Part shown: positions 16,901 to 24,413 of the stretch, piece by piece
Layout: the number at the start of each line of letters is the position of its first letter
Position numbering within the stretch: position 1 is the first letter of the stretch
Source of the DNA: Desulfobulbaceae bacterium
GTDB taxonomy: Bacteria; Desulfobacterota; Desulfobulbia; Desulfobulbales; Desulfobulbaceae
DNA: 64,000 nucleotides
Direction: 5' to 3'
Assembly: GCA_011391865.1 (NCBI GenBank)
Contig: JAABPV010000044.1
Coordinates: 1 to 64,000 of the forward strand
Made by a program: the position numbers and the translations under genes
Notes under the pieces: model-generated
The model's input: only the letters and a program-made list of their open reading frames with translations
Database searches by the model: none
Told to the model about the DNA's origin: nothing

Positions 16901-18427
16901 CTGCTCGTCAAAGTCCTTGATCACCGCATCGGCATGAACAGCAAGAGCCTGCTGCACCCCGCCCAGCTCCTTGTAGGCTTCGTGCGTTATCTGCCTGCGC
17001 TGCTGCTTTTCCCAGAGCTGCGATAGGCAGAACTCCAGCAGCGGCAAACTGCCCGGCTCGTTGCCCACATCTTGGACGATCAGCTCGGCCAAGCCCGGCT
17101 CAAAGCGGACATGAAGCAGCAGCGCAGGCCGCTCCACCGCCTCCCGCAGCCCCTGCCCGCTCATCGGCGGAATCATGATCGGCCTGTGTTTGTTCATCGC
17201 CTCGGCCAGCAGGTCATAGGCAATCGCCGCGCCGAGGAAATCTGCCCGCATGGTGACAAGAACGGCAAAGCCCTCGCTCTGCCCGGCGGCCAGCAGTCCT
17301 TCAAGGTAGCGGCGAACCAGTTCCTTGTCCGGGTTCAGCGTAAACAGCTCCTCGAACTGGTCAACAATCAGCAGCAGCCTTGCCCCGCTGTTTTTGCTGA
17401 GAATAGGCCGGAGCAGGTCGGTCAGACTCAGCTTTCCGGCCAACAGCTCGGCAGCACAGTCCTTAGCCTTTCTGATCCGCTCCAGTTCGTCTTCGTACAG
17501 AAAGGGAATCAGACAGGCGGCCAGCTCATCGAATGGCTGGCTTTTGGGACGGCAGGCGGCTGTCAGCCAGCCGCCTTGTTTGGACAAGATCGGCAGCAGG
17601 CCAGCGAACACCAGCGAGGACTTGCCGCTGCCGCTCGCGCCGATGACCGCAGTGAAAGGCTGCCTGTCCGCAGCCTGCCGGAGCAAATCCGCCGCCTCGT
17701 TTCTGCCGAAATAGAAGCGGGCATCCTGTTCCCTGAACGCCTTCAGTCCCCGGTAGGGATTAGCGGCGCGGTTGAACTCATCAATGGCGGGCAGGGCCTC
17801 CAGCAGGCTGAGGGCGGGAATCATGTAGGCAACCGTGGCTTCCCGCCTGCTCAACATGCTCACGGTCATGCCGCAAACTGCGTTCTCTTCCACCGCCCAG
17901 ACTGCCGTGCCGCTGAAGCCCGCCTCAACAAGATTACTGTCCTGATGATGGATTTCCACCCAGCCCTTGGCCGTGCGGCCTTGCAGTCTGCCGTTGGCAT
18001 AGGTGCCGTCATCAACGCCTGCGGGAAAGCCGCACATCCTGACGGGGTCATCAAGAAAAGAGCCTTTGTGGTCAAGCACCTCGATGGGTGCTGGTTGCGC
18101 TCCGGCAGGGAGTATTGCGTCCGTTGGCAGCTCCAGCACGGCGATGTCTTCCAGCTCGCCGACCGCAGAATCCGCCCGTACCGGAAACCAGCGCAGAATC
18201 TTCGCCTGAAGCAGCGGTTGGCCGGGCAGCAAGGGGAAGTCGAGAAAAACGGGGAGATCAGGCTGTTCAGCCGCATTCTGTTTTCTCCCCAGCGCGTCAT
18301 TGACGACATGGGCGCAGGTCAGCAAATGGCGCGGCGTGACAAGAAAGCCCGCGCCAACTGGCCTGCGCGGGCTTTGATCATCAATCAGAATGCGGATAAG
18401 GGCGGACTCCAAGGACGGGGCAGACAT
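13940..18427 (-). CDS. Trypsin-like protease / STAND ATPase / WD40 protein
   Basis: 1495 residues in four parts. (1) Trypsin-like protease, residues 1-200, with His40 (TCAHVV), Asp94 (LEDIAVLEL) and Ser172 (GFSGTAVW): a complete triad and no signal peptide. (2) nSTAND-type ATPase, about 225-640, with Walker A GASGSGKS at 263-270 and Walker B LLLIVDQFEE at 351-360, then a winged-helix-like region. (3) A membrane segment at about 654-675 and a charged coiled coil to about 720. (4) About 15 WD40 repeats from residue 786, enough for two seven-blade propellers, and a C-terminal tail. In STAND systems the repeats sense a trigger, the ATPase oligomerises and the effector, here a protease, is released; defence or programmed death is the usual reading. 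A Trypco1 gene lies directly upstream. Base composition changes sharply near 16.1-16.3 kb, where the WD40 part begins. Confidence 0.9.
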   Translation of the reverse strand: MSAPSLESALIRILIDDQSPRRPVGAGFLVTPRHLLTCAHVVNDALGRKQNAAEQPDLPVFLDFPLLPGQPLLQAKILRWFPVRADSAVGELEDIAVLELPTDAILPAGAQPAPIEVLDHKGSFLDDPVRMCGFPAGVDDGTYANGRLQGRTAKGWVEIHHQDSNLVEAGFSGTAVWAVEENAVCGMTVSMLSRREATVAYMIPALSLLEALPAIDEFNRAANPYRGLKAFREQDARFYFGRNEAADLLRQAADRQPFTAVIGASGSGKSSLVFAGLLPILSKQGGWLTAACRPKSQPFDELAACLIPFLYEDELERIRKAKDCAAELLAGKLSLTDLLRPILSKNSGARLLLIVDQFEELFTLNPDKELVRRYLEGLLAAGQSEGFAVLVTMRADFLGAAIAYDLLAEAMNKHRPIMIPPMSGQGLREAVERPALLLHVRFEPGLAELIVQDVGNEPGSLPLLEFCLSQLWEKQQRRQITHEAYKELGGVQQALAVHADAVIKDFDEQQVRQIFLKLVRPGQGTEDTRQVAALADFQEEQRGLIRQLADRRLLVTSGGADGKEETVEVVHEALIRCWKKLRQWVDKEREFLVWREKLKMLLKQWQESSELLRGLPLDQALKWRASHENYLSEEERQFIRESEKAREKQRQRKIVAVSVGLLAVMAVAATFFLLWKDAERQKVVAEQKTVEAKKEKNKAEQQTLAANYNLAKAFEEKALTALKAAEESGYISEGYVEGHKKAILFTSAAFNREIKQEKSALELSSAGKLFAPEIFYAGLMEQTGINSYGIFSPNGEKFILYSGDGTIKLLDLPSGRELAVFKGDGSVFSPDSKILAYVANDKNFNGRIIRLWDITNNKELISFKGYMVIFSHDSKRIAYASNDKSIKIVDINSGKELALLQEFKTDVIEMSFTSEGKRLLSLSYDNIAQLWNIANGKELAVFPNIGTFSPDGKKMVSSFSRDDNTAILIDIDKSKNNIILKGQKTAFSYDSKMITSTSIFSENTYLYDTSNGKELASIKHESGFPVHAIAFSPDGKRIASVSSWNGIVRLWNIDKKEQQIVVTAVSNSAITSANSGQLNLYGTAELAFSPDGRKLTYTSSSSVQIWDIASTKELTVFKHEDMVENVAFSPDGKKLISTSFRMDDSYNTSQTIHIWDVERGNELTTLKGDTDSICSVAFSSDGKRILSVSPEKIILWDAANGKELTVFKGHHECPVAFSPDRKNIISAFDDNTLRLLNITNGQEQAVFKGHEAEVNSIAFSHDGKLLASSSGNDMLFDDFGREDGNLRLWDVANSKELAVLKGHGAAVFEAAFSPDDKTLASPSRDGTVRLWDVISGKELDVIEHGLDRVYSVAFSPDGRLLASGTGHGIVYLCNIANRKAELWDVYEGHEKEVHSVAFSPDGRFLASASLDGTVRLWDVRPYTLFLNGTKPTPLYHTFIQAVKFLWQLDVQGLEIVHKERTPADMERFGALLAPPPPGKSKFDQVLEWAEKQQEK
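13948..13998. repeat. Direct repeat copy B: 3' end of the STAND gene
   Basis: This is the intact copy of the 51-bp repeat, inside the last codons of the trypsin-STAND-WD40 gene (SKFDQVLEWAEKQQ, then EK and stop). With copy A at 13208-13258 it brackets the AbrB/VapC pair, as expected if the pair entered by duplication of, or recombination at, the gene end. Confidence 0.9.
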
Positions 18428-18469
18428 GTGTACCTCCTGCGACGGAAAAGGAAAAGCTGCCTCATTCTA

Positions 18470-18799
18470 TCATTTCGGCTTCTCGTTTTTCCAGCGCAAA
18501 GAGACCTTGAAAGTTGCCTCGCTGTCTGCCGAGGCAAACACCACGCCAGTCTTCGCCTTGAAATTCAGACCAAACTCAAGGGAGATTTCATCCGGGGTGT
18601 TCATCTCTTTGAAAGCGTTCAACACCACCTCGGCGGCAGGTTTGATACGGGCCACCGCATCGGTAAAGCGGGAAGCCGCCTTCTCTGGCTCGTCCTCTCC
18701 GCCGTTCCGGCTCACTCGGCGTATTCCTTCCGCTTCGCTGATCTCGGTTTCAAAGTAAACCGGCTGGCCGTCCAGTTCAAATTCGATCAGTTTTTTCAT
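18470..18799 (-). CDS. Trypco1 family protein (trypsin-co-occurring domain 1)
   Basis: 109 residues from the ATG at 18799 (an ATG at 18811 is also possible; neither has a strong ribosome site). The whole protein matches the pattern of the small CU044_2847/Trypco1 family as I know it: an N-terminal strand pair FELDGQPVYFETEI, a helix with ARIKPAAEVVLNAF, then PDEISLEFGLNFKAKTGVVFASADSEA (split here for length) and a final FKVSLRW strand. Such proteins are found beside trypsin-like proteases coupled to NTPases in predicted prokaryotic conflict systems and are thought to be adaptors or protease targets. Here it is 42 bases upstream of the trypsin-STAND gene, in the same direction, which supports the assignment. 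Confidence 0.85.
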   Translation of the reverse strand: MKKLIEFELDGQPVYFETEISEAEGIRRVSRNGGEDEPEKAASRFTDAVARIKPAAEVVLNAFKEMNTPDEISLEFGLNFKAKTGVVFASADSEATFKVSLRWKNEKPK

Positions 18800-18838
18800 G
18801 ACAATACCCATGCAATAAAAGGTTCAACGCAATCATCC

Positions 18839-21370
18839 TCAAGAAGATGCCCTCACTCCCGCCTTCACAATCCTCACCAGCTCCGCCTGCTCGTCCTTCA
18901 AACCAAAGACCGCTGCCAGCGTGTCCCTTGGCCCGACACCCGCTTCAGCGCAGGGATGATAGAGATCAAGCAGCAGCCTGTCGCCTTCGCCCAGCTCCAG
19001 CTTCCTGACGAACTCCTTCAGATCAAACTCACGGCTTTTGCCCTTGCGGCGGCGTTCCAGCAGGAAGCGTTCCGCAACCTGAAAGGCGGCGATGCTGTCT
19101 CTTGCCTGCGCTGCATCCACGCTCTCCGGCAGCAGGCAGTCATAGCTGATGATCTCATTGACCGGGGCTTTTTTCTTGGCCAAAGCAAGGGCAGTAATCG
19201 CCATGAAGCTCGGCAATTGCCGGTTCAGCTCGTCCAGCATCTCTGCCGGGCGGCGGATGGGTTCAGCGAGATCCACCTCGAAGAACTCAATCTCGCTTTC
19301 CACGCCAACCGGCAAAGCCGGGCTGAAGGAAACCTTGGGCGTGGGATTGAAGCCCTGCGAGAAGAGCACCGGCAGTCCGGCCCGCTGCAAGGCGCGGAAG
19401 ACGAGGTTGAGCAGCTCCAGATGACCAATGAAGCGGCCATCGCCAAGGCGTGAGTAATCGGCGCGATAGCGGAAGATGGTCGGCTGGCTGTTCTTGTCCC
19501 GCTCTTGCTTAGGAACCGCAGGCGCGGTGCTTGCTGCGGCCTCCTTTGGCGGATTGACTAACGGCCTGATGCTCTTGAAATCACAGAGGCCGCAGTTCTG
19601 GCAGCCCTGATTGCGGCAGTCCGGCGTGTAAGCGCGCTTCATGGCCCGCTCGTATTCGCGCTCCAAGAAACTGCGGTCAACACCACTGCTGAGATGATCC
19701 CAGGGCAGGACTTCGCTGCGGTCGCGCTGGCGCAGGTAGAATTCGAGATCAATGCCCGCCCGTTCTGCTGCCTGCTGCCAGCGGGCCAGCGAGAAATGTT
19801 CATTCCAGCCATCGAGCCGCGCTCCGGCCTGCCACGCAGCTTCGAGCAGGCGCGAAAGTCTTCGGTCGCCGCGCGAGAACACGCCTTCAAGCAAGCATTG
19901 CTCCGGGTCGTGCCACTTGAGCTTGTAGCCCTTGGGCGGCAGCTTCTTCATCAGCCGCTGGATGCGCTCTTTCGACTCATCCAGCGAAATCTGGCCGCAC
20001 CACTGGAAGGGCGTGTGCGGCTTCGGCACAAAGGTGGAGACGGCCACGTTGATGTCCGCCTTCTTGCCGCTCGCCTCACGCCGCGCCCGCGCCGCTAGGT
20101 CAACTATCGCGTCCACATCCTCCAGCGTCTCAGTGGGCAGGCCAATCATGAAGTAGAACTTGAGCACGCTCCAGCCCGCATTGAAAGCATCACGGCAGCC
20201 AGCGAGCAAGTCGGCCTCGGTGATGCCCTTGTTGATCACCTCACGCAGCCGATCAGTGCCTGCTTCCGGCGCGACGGTAAAGCCGGTCTTGCGCACCCGC
20301 CTGATCTGGGCGATGACCTCAGGCGTGAGCGTGCCAACCCGCATCGAGGGCAGAGAAATGGAGACGCGCTCCTCGGCAAAGCGGTCCATCAGCTTGGTCA
20401 GCAGTTCCGGCAGGCAGGAGTAGTCGCCGGTGGACAGCGAGAGCAGGGCCAGCTCGCCAAAGCCGGAGTTCTGGATGCCCTGCTCGGCCAGCCGCATCAC
20501 CTGCTCCACTGTGCGTTCGCGCACCGGGCGGTAGATCATCCCAGCCTGGCAGAACCTACAGCCGCGTGTGCAGCCCCGCGCAATCTCCACGCCGAGGCGA
20601 TCATGCACCGGCTTTACCATCGGCACAAGCGGGCGTTCGAGCAGCTCGGTCGGCGGCAATTGCGCGACAATGCGGCGGCGAATGTGTGTATAGCCCGGCT
20701 TGAGCGGCACGACAGCCTTGAGCTGCTGACCTTCATACTGCGGCGCAAAGAAGGACGGCACGTACACGCCCGCAATCTCCGCCAGCCGGTGCAGCTTGGC
20801 GTTGCGGGACAAGCCTTCCTGCTTGGCAGCACGCAAAGCAGCCGCAATCTCCAGAATCACCTCCTCGCCGTCGCCCAAGACAATGGCATCGAAGAAATCA
20901 GCCAGCGGCTCCGGGTTCATCGAGCAGGAGCCGCCGCCGATCACCAAGGGCGCAGCCTCGCCGCGCTCCGCCGCCCGCAGCGGGATTTGCGCTAAATCAA
21001 GGATGGTGAGGATGTTGCTGAAGCACAGCTCGTAGGGCAGGGTGATGCCGATGACATCGAAGGCCGCCAAGGGCCGCCGTGATTCCAGCGAGAAGAGCGG
21101 CAGCTTATGGCGGCGGAGCTGCTCCTCCATGTCCGTGTCCGGGCAGAAGCAGCGTTCGGCGGCCAAGCCCGGCTCGCGGTTAAGGATGTGATACAGTATC
21201 TGCAAGCCCTGGTGCGACGTGCCGATCTCGTACAAGTCCGGGAAGATGAGCGCGAAGGCGAGATCAACCGCCGCGTAATCAGGCCGCGCCGCGTGCAGCT
21301 CGCCGCCGATGTAGCGGCCCGGCTTGCGCACCAAGGGAAGGATGGAGTCTAAGGAGAGGGTAGTATTCAT
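18839..21370 (-). CDS. TIGR03960-type radical SAM protein fused to a DUF2344 domain
   Basis: 843 residues from the ATG at 21370; a TTG-initiated extension to 21406 would run into the preceding toxin gene. An N-terminal cobalamin-binding-like region (LVIGGGSCSMNPEPLADFFD, DAIVLGDGEE) is followed by the radical SAM core with CTRGCRFC (Cys267, 271, 274). A Cys-rich NCGLC patch sits before the C-terminal ~240 residues, a DUF2344 domain (RYRADYSRLGDGRFIGHLEL, FSQGFNPTPKVSF). In many bacteria this is one or two genes and lies near rng or ribosomal protein genes, suggesting rRNA/tRNA or ribosome-linked modification; the exact reaction is not established. It ends a cluster that begins with a toxin-antitoxin pair. 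Confidence 0.88.
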   Translation of the reverse strand: MNTTLSLDSILPLVRKPGRYIGGELHAARPDYAAVDLAFALIFPDLYEIGTSHQGLQILYHILNREPGLAAERCFCPDTDMEEQLRRHKLPLFSLESRRPLAAFDVIGITLPYELCFSNILTILDLAQIPLRAAERGEAAPLVIGGGSCSMNPEPLADFFDAIVLGDGEEVILEIAAALRAAKQEGLSRNAKLHRLAEIAGVYVPSFFAPQYEGQQLKAVVPLKPGYTHIRRRIVAQLPPTELLERPLVPMVKPVHDRLGVEIARGCTRGCRFCQAGMIYRPVRERTVEQVMRLAEQGIQNSGFGELALLSLSTGDYSCLPELLTKLMDRFAEERVSISLPSMRVGTLTPEVIAQIRRVRKTGFTVAPEAGTDRLREVINKGITEADLLAGCRDAFNAGWSVLKFYFMIGLPTETLEDVDAIVDLAARARREASGKKADINVAVSTFVPKPHTPFQWCGQISLDESKERIQRLMKKLPPKGYKLKWHDPEQCLLEGVFSRGDRRLSRLLEAAWQAGARLDGWNEHFSLARWQQAAERAGIDLEFYLRQRDRSEVLPWDHLSSGVDRSFLEREYERAMKRAYTPDCRNQGCQNCGLCDFKSIRPLVNPPKEAAASTAPAVPKQERDKNSQPTIFRYRADYSRLGDGRFIGHLELLNLVFRALQRAGLPVLFSQGFNPTPKVSFSPALPVGVESEIEFFEVDLAEPIRRPAEMLDELNRQLPSFMAITALALAKKKAPVNEIISYDCLLPESVDAAQARDSIAAFQVAERFLLERRRKGKSREFDLKEFVRKLELGEGDRLLLDLYHPCAEAGVGPRDTLAAVFGLKDEQAELVRIVKAGVRASS

Positions 21371-21395
21371 GAGGATTGAGGCGGTTGTCATTGGG

Positions 21396-21824
21396 TCAGC
21401 AAGCAAGAAGCGTCACGTCAATTCCGAAGAATTGTGCTGCTTGGGCAAGACGGACATCAGCAGTGAGCAAGGTCAGGTGCGCTGTGCAAGCCGCCGCAAG
21501 ATGGAGGCCATCAAGGGTGCGCAGCGGCGTGCTGAACTGGGCAATCCACCCGGCGGCCATAGTGTAATGATGTTCCTCAATCTCCAAGAGGCGGTACAGC
21601 TTCTCCTTGAAAAGATGCCGGTCAAATTGGTGGATGATCTTTAAGCCGTCCTCACGCGCCATGCCTTCCCTGATCTTTCTGGATACTGTCGAAATCAGCT
21701 CAAGCCTCGTCAGATGACTTACAGCAGGATTCTCTGCGGCAAGAATCAGCTCCTCTGCCCGCTCACTGAGCGGTTCAGGACAATAATACGCAGCCAGAAC
21801 GCTGGTGTCGATGTAGCAGCACAT
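21396..21824 (-). CDS. PIN-domain toxin (VapC-like)
   Basis: 142 residues. PIN motifs: MCCYIDTSVLAAYYCPE with the first Asp, SHLTRLELIS with the Glu, and RTLDGLHLAAACTA with a conserved Asp, then LLTADVRLAQAA. It is expected to be a Mg2+-dependent ribonuclease. The start overlaps the antitoxin stop by one base (TGATG), indicating coupled translation. The stop is 25 bases from the radical SAM start, so that gene may be co-transcribed. Confidence 0.88.
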   Translation of the reverse strand: MCCYIDTSVLAAYYCPEPLSERAEELILAAENPAVSHLTRLELISTVSRKIREGMAREDGLKIIHQFDRHLFKEKLYRLLEIEEHHYTMAAGWIAQFSTPLRTLDGLHLAAACTAHLTLLTADVRLAQAAQFFGIDVTLLAC

Positions 21825-22057
21825 CAGCCGCGCTCCTCATCTCGTGCAGCTATGACAGCAGAACTGAGGCTCTGCTCTGGGGCGACGATGCTCTGGCGAA
21901 ACTCTTTCAGGCTGGGCAGGCGCTCAGTTTTCCTTGGTGGAACCAGACAAGCAACTTCCTTGCCGCGTCGTGTCAGCAGAACATCGTGACCATGCTCAAC
22001 CTGCCTGAGCAGCCTGCCAAACTTTGACCTGGCCTCTTTCACGTTCACTTCCAGCAT
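21824..22057 (-). CDS. Phd/YefM-type antitoxin
   Basis: 77 residues. The opening MLEVNVKEARSKFGRLLRQV and VLLTRRGKEVACLVPP are the Phd/YefM N-terminal DNA-binding pattern; the tail after residue 45 is the disordered toxin-binding part. It forms a pair with the PIN toxin behind it, a common combination. It should repress its own promoter through a palindrome near 22060-22100, though I see no clear one. Confidence 0.88.
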   Translation of the reverse strand: MLEVNVKEARSKFGRLLRQVEHGHDVLLTRRGKEVACLVPPRKTERLPSLKEFRQSIVAPEQSLSSAVIAARDEERG

Positions 22058-22239
22058 AATTTCTTCGTTGATGTGTGTTAGCCTTCCATGCCGCAGCCAC
22101 TCAGCTGCGCATCCTGCCTGTTCAGAGTGCAGCTGCTACCATAGCGGAAGATGGAGGGAAAAAGCAAGGAGATAACTGCGGCACAGAGTTTAGCGGCATG
22201 AACGGGCCTGCGCGGCAAGCTGCGCTCCTCCCGGACAAT

Positions 22240-22400
22240 CTCGAAGCATGGTTCGGGCAAGCCTCGAATTACGGTTCGGGTATGTCTCGAACCATGCTTT
22301 CAGCCTTGCCCGAATTATGCTTCGAGACAAACTCGATGCATGGTTCGAGAAATATCTCGAACCATAGTTCCAGTTTTTCCCCGAACCACGGTTCGAGATT
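22240..22400. repeat. Array 2: seven ~23-bp units with a CGAACCATGGTTCG-like core
   Basis: About seven units, mostly exactly 23 bp, follow each other without unique spacers. Each carries a near-palindromic core of the type CGAA-nCATnG-TTCG followed by a variable 9-base part. Strong hairpins result: GGTTCGAGA-AATA-TCTCGAACC is perfect, and AAGCATGGTTCG at 22244-22255 is fully complementary to CGAACCATGCTT at 22288-22299. The period is not a multiple of three and stops occur, so it is not coding. It ends about 108 bases before the DUF4469/HU-like gene. The remaining intergenic sequence from 22058 shows no gene. Confidence 0.9.
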
Positions 22401-22508
22401 CTTTGAAGCGGGCGTTCCGCTTTCCCCGCATTTCTGATTGACAAAACCGCCGTCTATTTCTACCATACTTTGAACGCTGTGCAACCTTTGCCATAAGGAG
22501 GAGCAATC

Positions 22509-23576
22509 ATGACTATTCAATGGCGGCCTGAACTAAACGCCCTGACCACCCCGCCGTCCTACCGGGTGCGTATTGTCCCAAAAGACACCATCGGCTATGC
22601 GCGGCTGGCCGAGCGCATCGTCCTGAAAAACCCGGTGTGCAGCGCGGAGCAGGCGGAATCGGTGCTGCGGACGCGGGACGAGGAAATCAGCGGAATTCTG
22701 CTGGAAGGCGGTCAGGTGACACTGGAGAACGCCTTCACCTATCATCTCTCCGTCACAGCCAGGTTAGACGTGCCGGACGATCCGCTGCCGCCGGACGCGG
22801 CTGTCAATGTCCAGATCTATGCGGCCCGGCCTTTTGTTGATGCCGTGCGCCAAGCGGCGAAGCTGGAGCGGCTACCGCCGGATCAGAAAGCGCCGGTGAT
22901 TGCCGGGGCCGAGGACACGGTGCTGGGCCTGAATGATGTGCTCAATCCCAGCGGTGTGCTGCGCCTGACCGGGACGGATTTGCTTTTCGATCCTAAGAGC
23001 GGCGGCGGCGAATGCCTCATCGAAGGCACCCGCGCAGGCCGAGCCGCGCAGAGCCGCTTCGCCATGATCTCCAATGCCCTGATCCTGCTCGTGCCGGAGA
23101 TTCCGGCCCAGCCTGAACCGTGGAACAACGAGTACCGCGTCCAGGTCTCGGCCCGCTACACCGCCAACGGCAGCCTGCGCTCCGGCGCATACCAGCGCCT
23201 GCTGCGCACGCCGCTGGCAGTCAGCCTGACGGGCGGCACCGGCGGTATTCTCAGCGGCAGCAAGGCCAACCCGCTGGCCCGTGTCACAGGCGGCCAGCTC
23301 AACGGCTCGGCCAGCGCACGGGTGCGGATTCAGGCGGCAATCAACGCGCAGGACGGCAAGCTGCGGCTCAGTCTTTTAGACATGAGCGAAGGCGGCGCGG
23401 TTGGCGACGCGGTGCAGGTGGCGCAGAACGGCGCATACACTGTGCCCGGCTACGCAGGCTCCGCGCTCGCCAGCCTTGAGGTGACAGTGGACAACCATAC
23501 CGCCTTGGCTAAAAAGGTCAAGGAGGAATACACAGGCCGGATGGTGGACATATTGGATGTGAGCAGCGGCGCGTGA
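22509..23576 (+). CDS. DUF4469 / HU-like DNA-binding domain protein with Ig-like fold
   Basis: 355 residues with an excellent AAGGAGGAG ribosome site. Residues 1-120 look like the HU/IHF-related domain of this family (SYRVRIVPKDTIGYARLAER, EEISGILLEGGQVTLENAF, VQIYAARPFVDAVRQ). The middle, 120-230, has the DUF4469 pattern (GLNDVLNPSGVLRLTGTDL, IEGTRAGRAAQSRF, ILLVPEIPAQPEPWNNEYRV with a conserved PWNNEY-type turn). The C-terminal 120 residues are beta-rich with no name I can give. There is no signal peptide. The family is best known from Bacteroidetes, where its function is not settled; DNA or nucleoid binding is the usual suggestion. The palindromic array 2 directly upstream is a natural candidate target. 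Confidence 0.75.
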   Translation: MTIQWRPELNALTTPPSYRVRIVPKDTIGYARLAERIVLKNPVCSAEQAESVLRTRDEEISGILLEGGQVTLENAFTYHLSVTARLDVPDDPLPPDAAVNVQIYAARPFVDAVRQAAKLERLPPDQKAPVIAGAEDTVLGLNDVLNPSGVLRLTGTDLLFDPKSGGGECLIEGTRAGRAAQSRFAMISNALILLVPEIPAQPEPWNNEYRVQVSARYTANGSLRSGAYQRLLRTPLAVSLTGGTGGILSGSKANPLARVTGGQLNGSASARVRIQAAINAQDGKLRLSLLDMSEGGAVGDAVQVAQNGAYTVPGYAGSALASLEVTVDNHTALAKKVKEEYTGRMVDILDVSSGA

Positions 23577-23646
23577 GAGGATGGGGGAATGCGATCACAG
23601 CAGGAGCAAAATTTTTTTTCGCCCCTGCATGTCCAAGAGGGAGAAC

Positions 23647-23874
23647 ATGAAATCAACGAGCAAGATCAGCACGCCTGAAGCCTTTTACCGGCTCTTTCAA
23701 GCCTTGCCTGTGAAAGAGCGTTTTGCTGCAGCCAAGTATATCTTGGAAGATGAGCAAGTGCGTCATCACTTCAAGATACCAAACGAGATGACGCTGGCAG
23801 CGTTTGCGGAGGACAAGCACGACATGCCTGTCTTTACGTCAATGGACGCGCTGCGCAAGGATTTGCTGCAATGA
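23647..23874 (+). CDS. RelB/DinJ-like antitoxin
   Basis: 75 residues from the ATG at 23647, with a GAGGGAG site before it; a longer frame from 23581 is unlikely. I do not see a strong named domain, but size, the Glu/Asp-rich tail (AFAEDKHDMPVFTSMDALRK) and the 4-base ATGA overlap with a YafQ-type toxin define it as the antitoxin. Residues 1-45 are predicted helical (FYRLFQALPVKERFAAAKYI), probably the dimerising or DNA-binding part. Confidence 0.8.
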   Translation: MKSTSKISTPEAFYRLFQALPVKERFAAAKYILEDEQVRHHFKIPNEMTLAAFAEDKHDMPVFTSMDALRKDLLQ

Positions 23875-24143
23875 AACACTCCGTCCGCCATTCCGCGCAG
23901 TTCAAGAAGGATGTCAAACAGCTGCAACGCGGCGGTAAGGATATGGAGAAGCTCCTGCTGGTCATCAGCAAACTGGCCGAGGGCGAGACGCTGCCGAAAA
24001 AATATTGCGATCATCCCTTGAAAGGCGGCTTCAAAGGCAAGCGGGACTGTCATATTGAAGATGACTGGCTTCTGATCTATGCCATTGAAGACAATGAGCT
24101 GATTCTGTATCGGACCGGAACGCATTCACAGCTCTTCCGGTGA
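23871..24143 (+). CDS. YafQ-family RelE-type toxin (mRNA interferase)
   Basis: 90 residues. Typical YafQ pattern: SAQFKKDVKQLQRGGKDMEKL, then LPKKYCDHPLKGGFKGKRDC, HIEDDWLLIYAIEDNEL and a final LILYRTGTHSQLF with the catalytic His near the C-terminus. These toxins bind the ribosome and cut mRNA in the A site. It overlaps the antitoxin gene by 4 bases. The following 270 bases to 24413 contain a 9-bp hairpin (CCGCTGCTC / GAGCAGCGG, about 24273-24309) and no gene that I can see. Confidence 0.9.
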   Translation: MKHSVRHSAQFKKDVKQLQRGGKDMEKLLLVISKLAEGETLPKKYCDHPLKGGFKGKRDCHIEDDWLLIYAIEDNELILYRTGTHSQLFR

Positions 24144-24413
24144 TGCAAACATCTTGGAGGTAAACGACGGGAGGTGAGCGGAGGGAGGCGGGCGCACGTG
24201 AAGATGCAGTTCTTGCATCTCAGAAGAAGAGTGTCGCATGGTGAGGATTCATCTGCTGACACAAGTTTCACCGCCGCTGCTCCAGGTCTGGCTTGACTGA
24301 GCAGCGGCTGCCAGCACAGTTCTCGCCGAAGGGTCTCTGCATATAGGACGCGCGCGGACGGATGTCAATTCTTCGAGGCGCAGCTCGATCACCAAATCCA
24401 CCAGGCAGCGCAT

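Noticed and set aside
17072-19453. A 793-codon plus-strand open frame opposite the STAND and radical SAM genes
   Set aside because: It is antisense to two well-supported genes, has no family motifs and reflects high GC content in the opposing codons.
22240-22400. tRNA-like GGTTCGA elements in array 2
   Set aside because: They recur every 23 bases as palindrome arms; no acceptor or anticodon stem can be folded.
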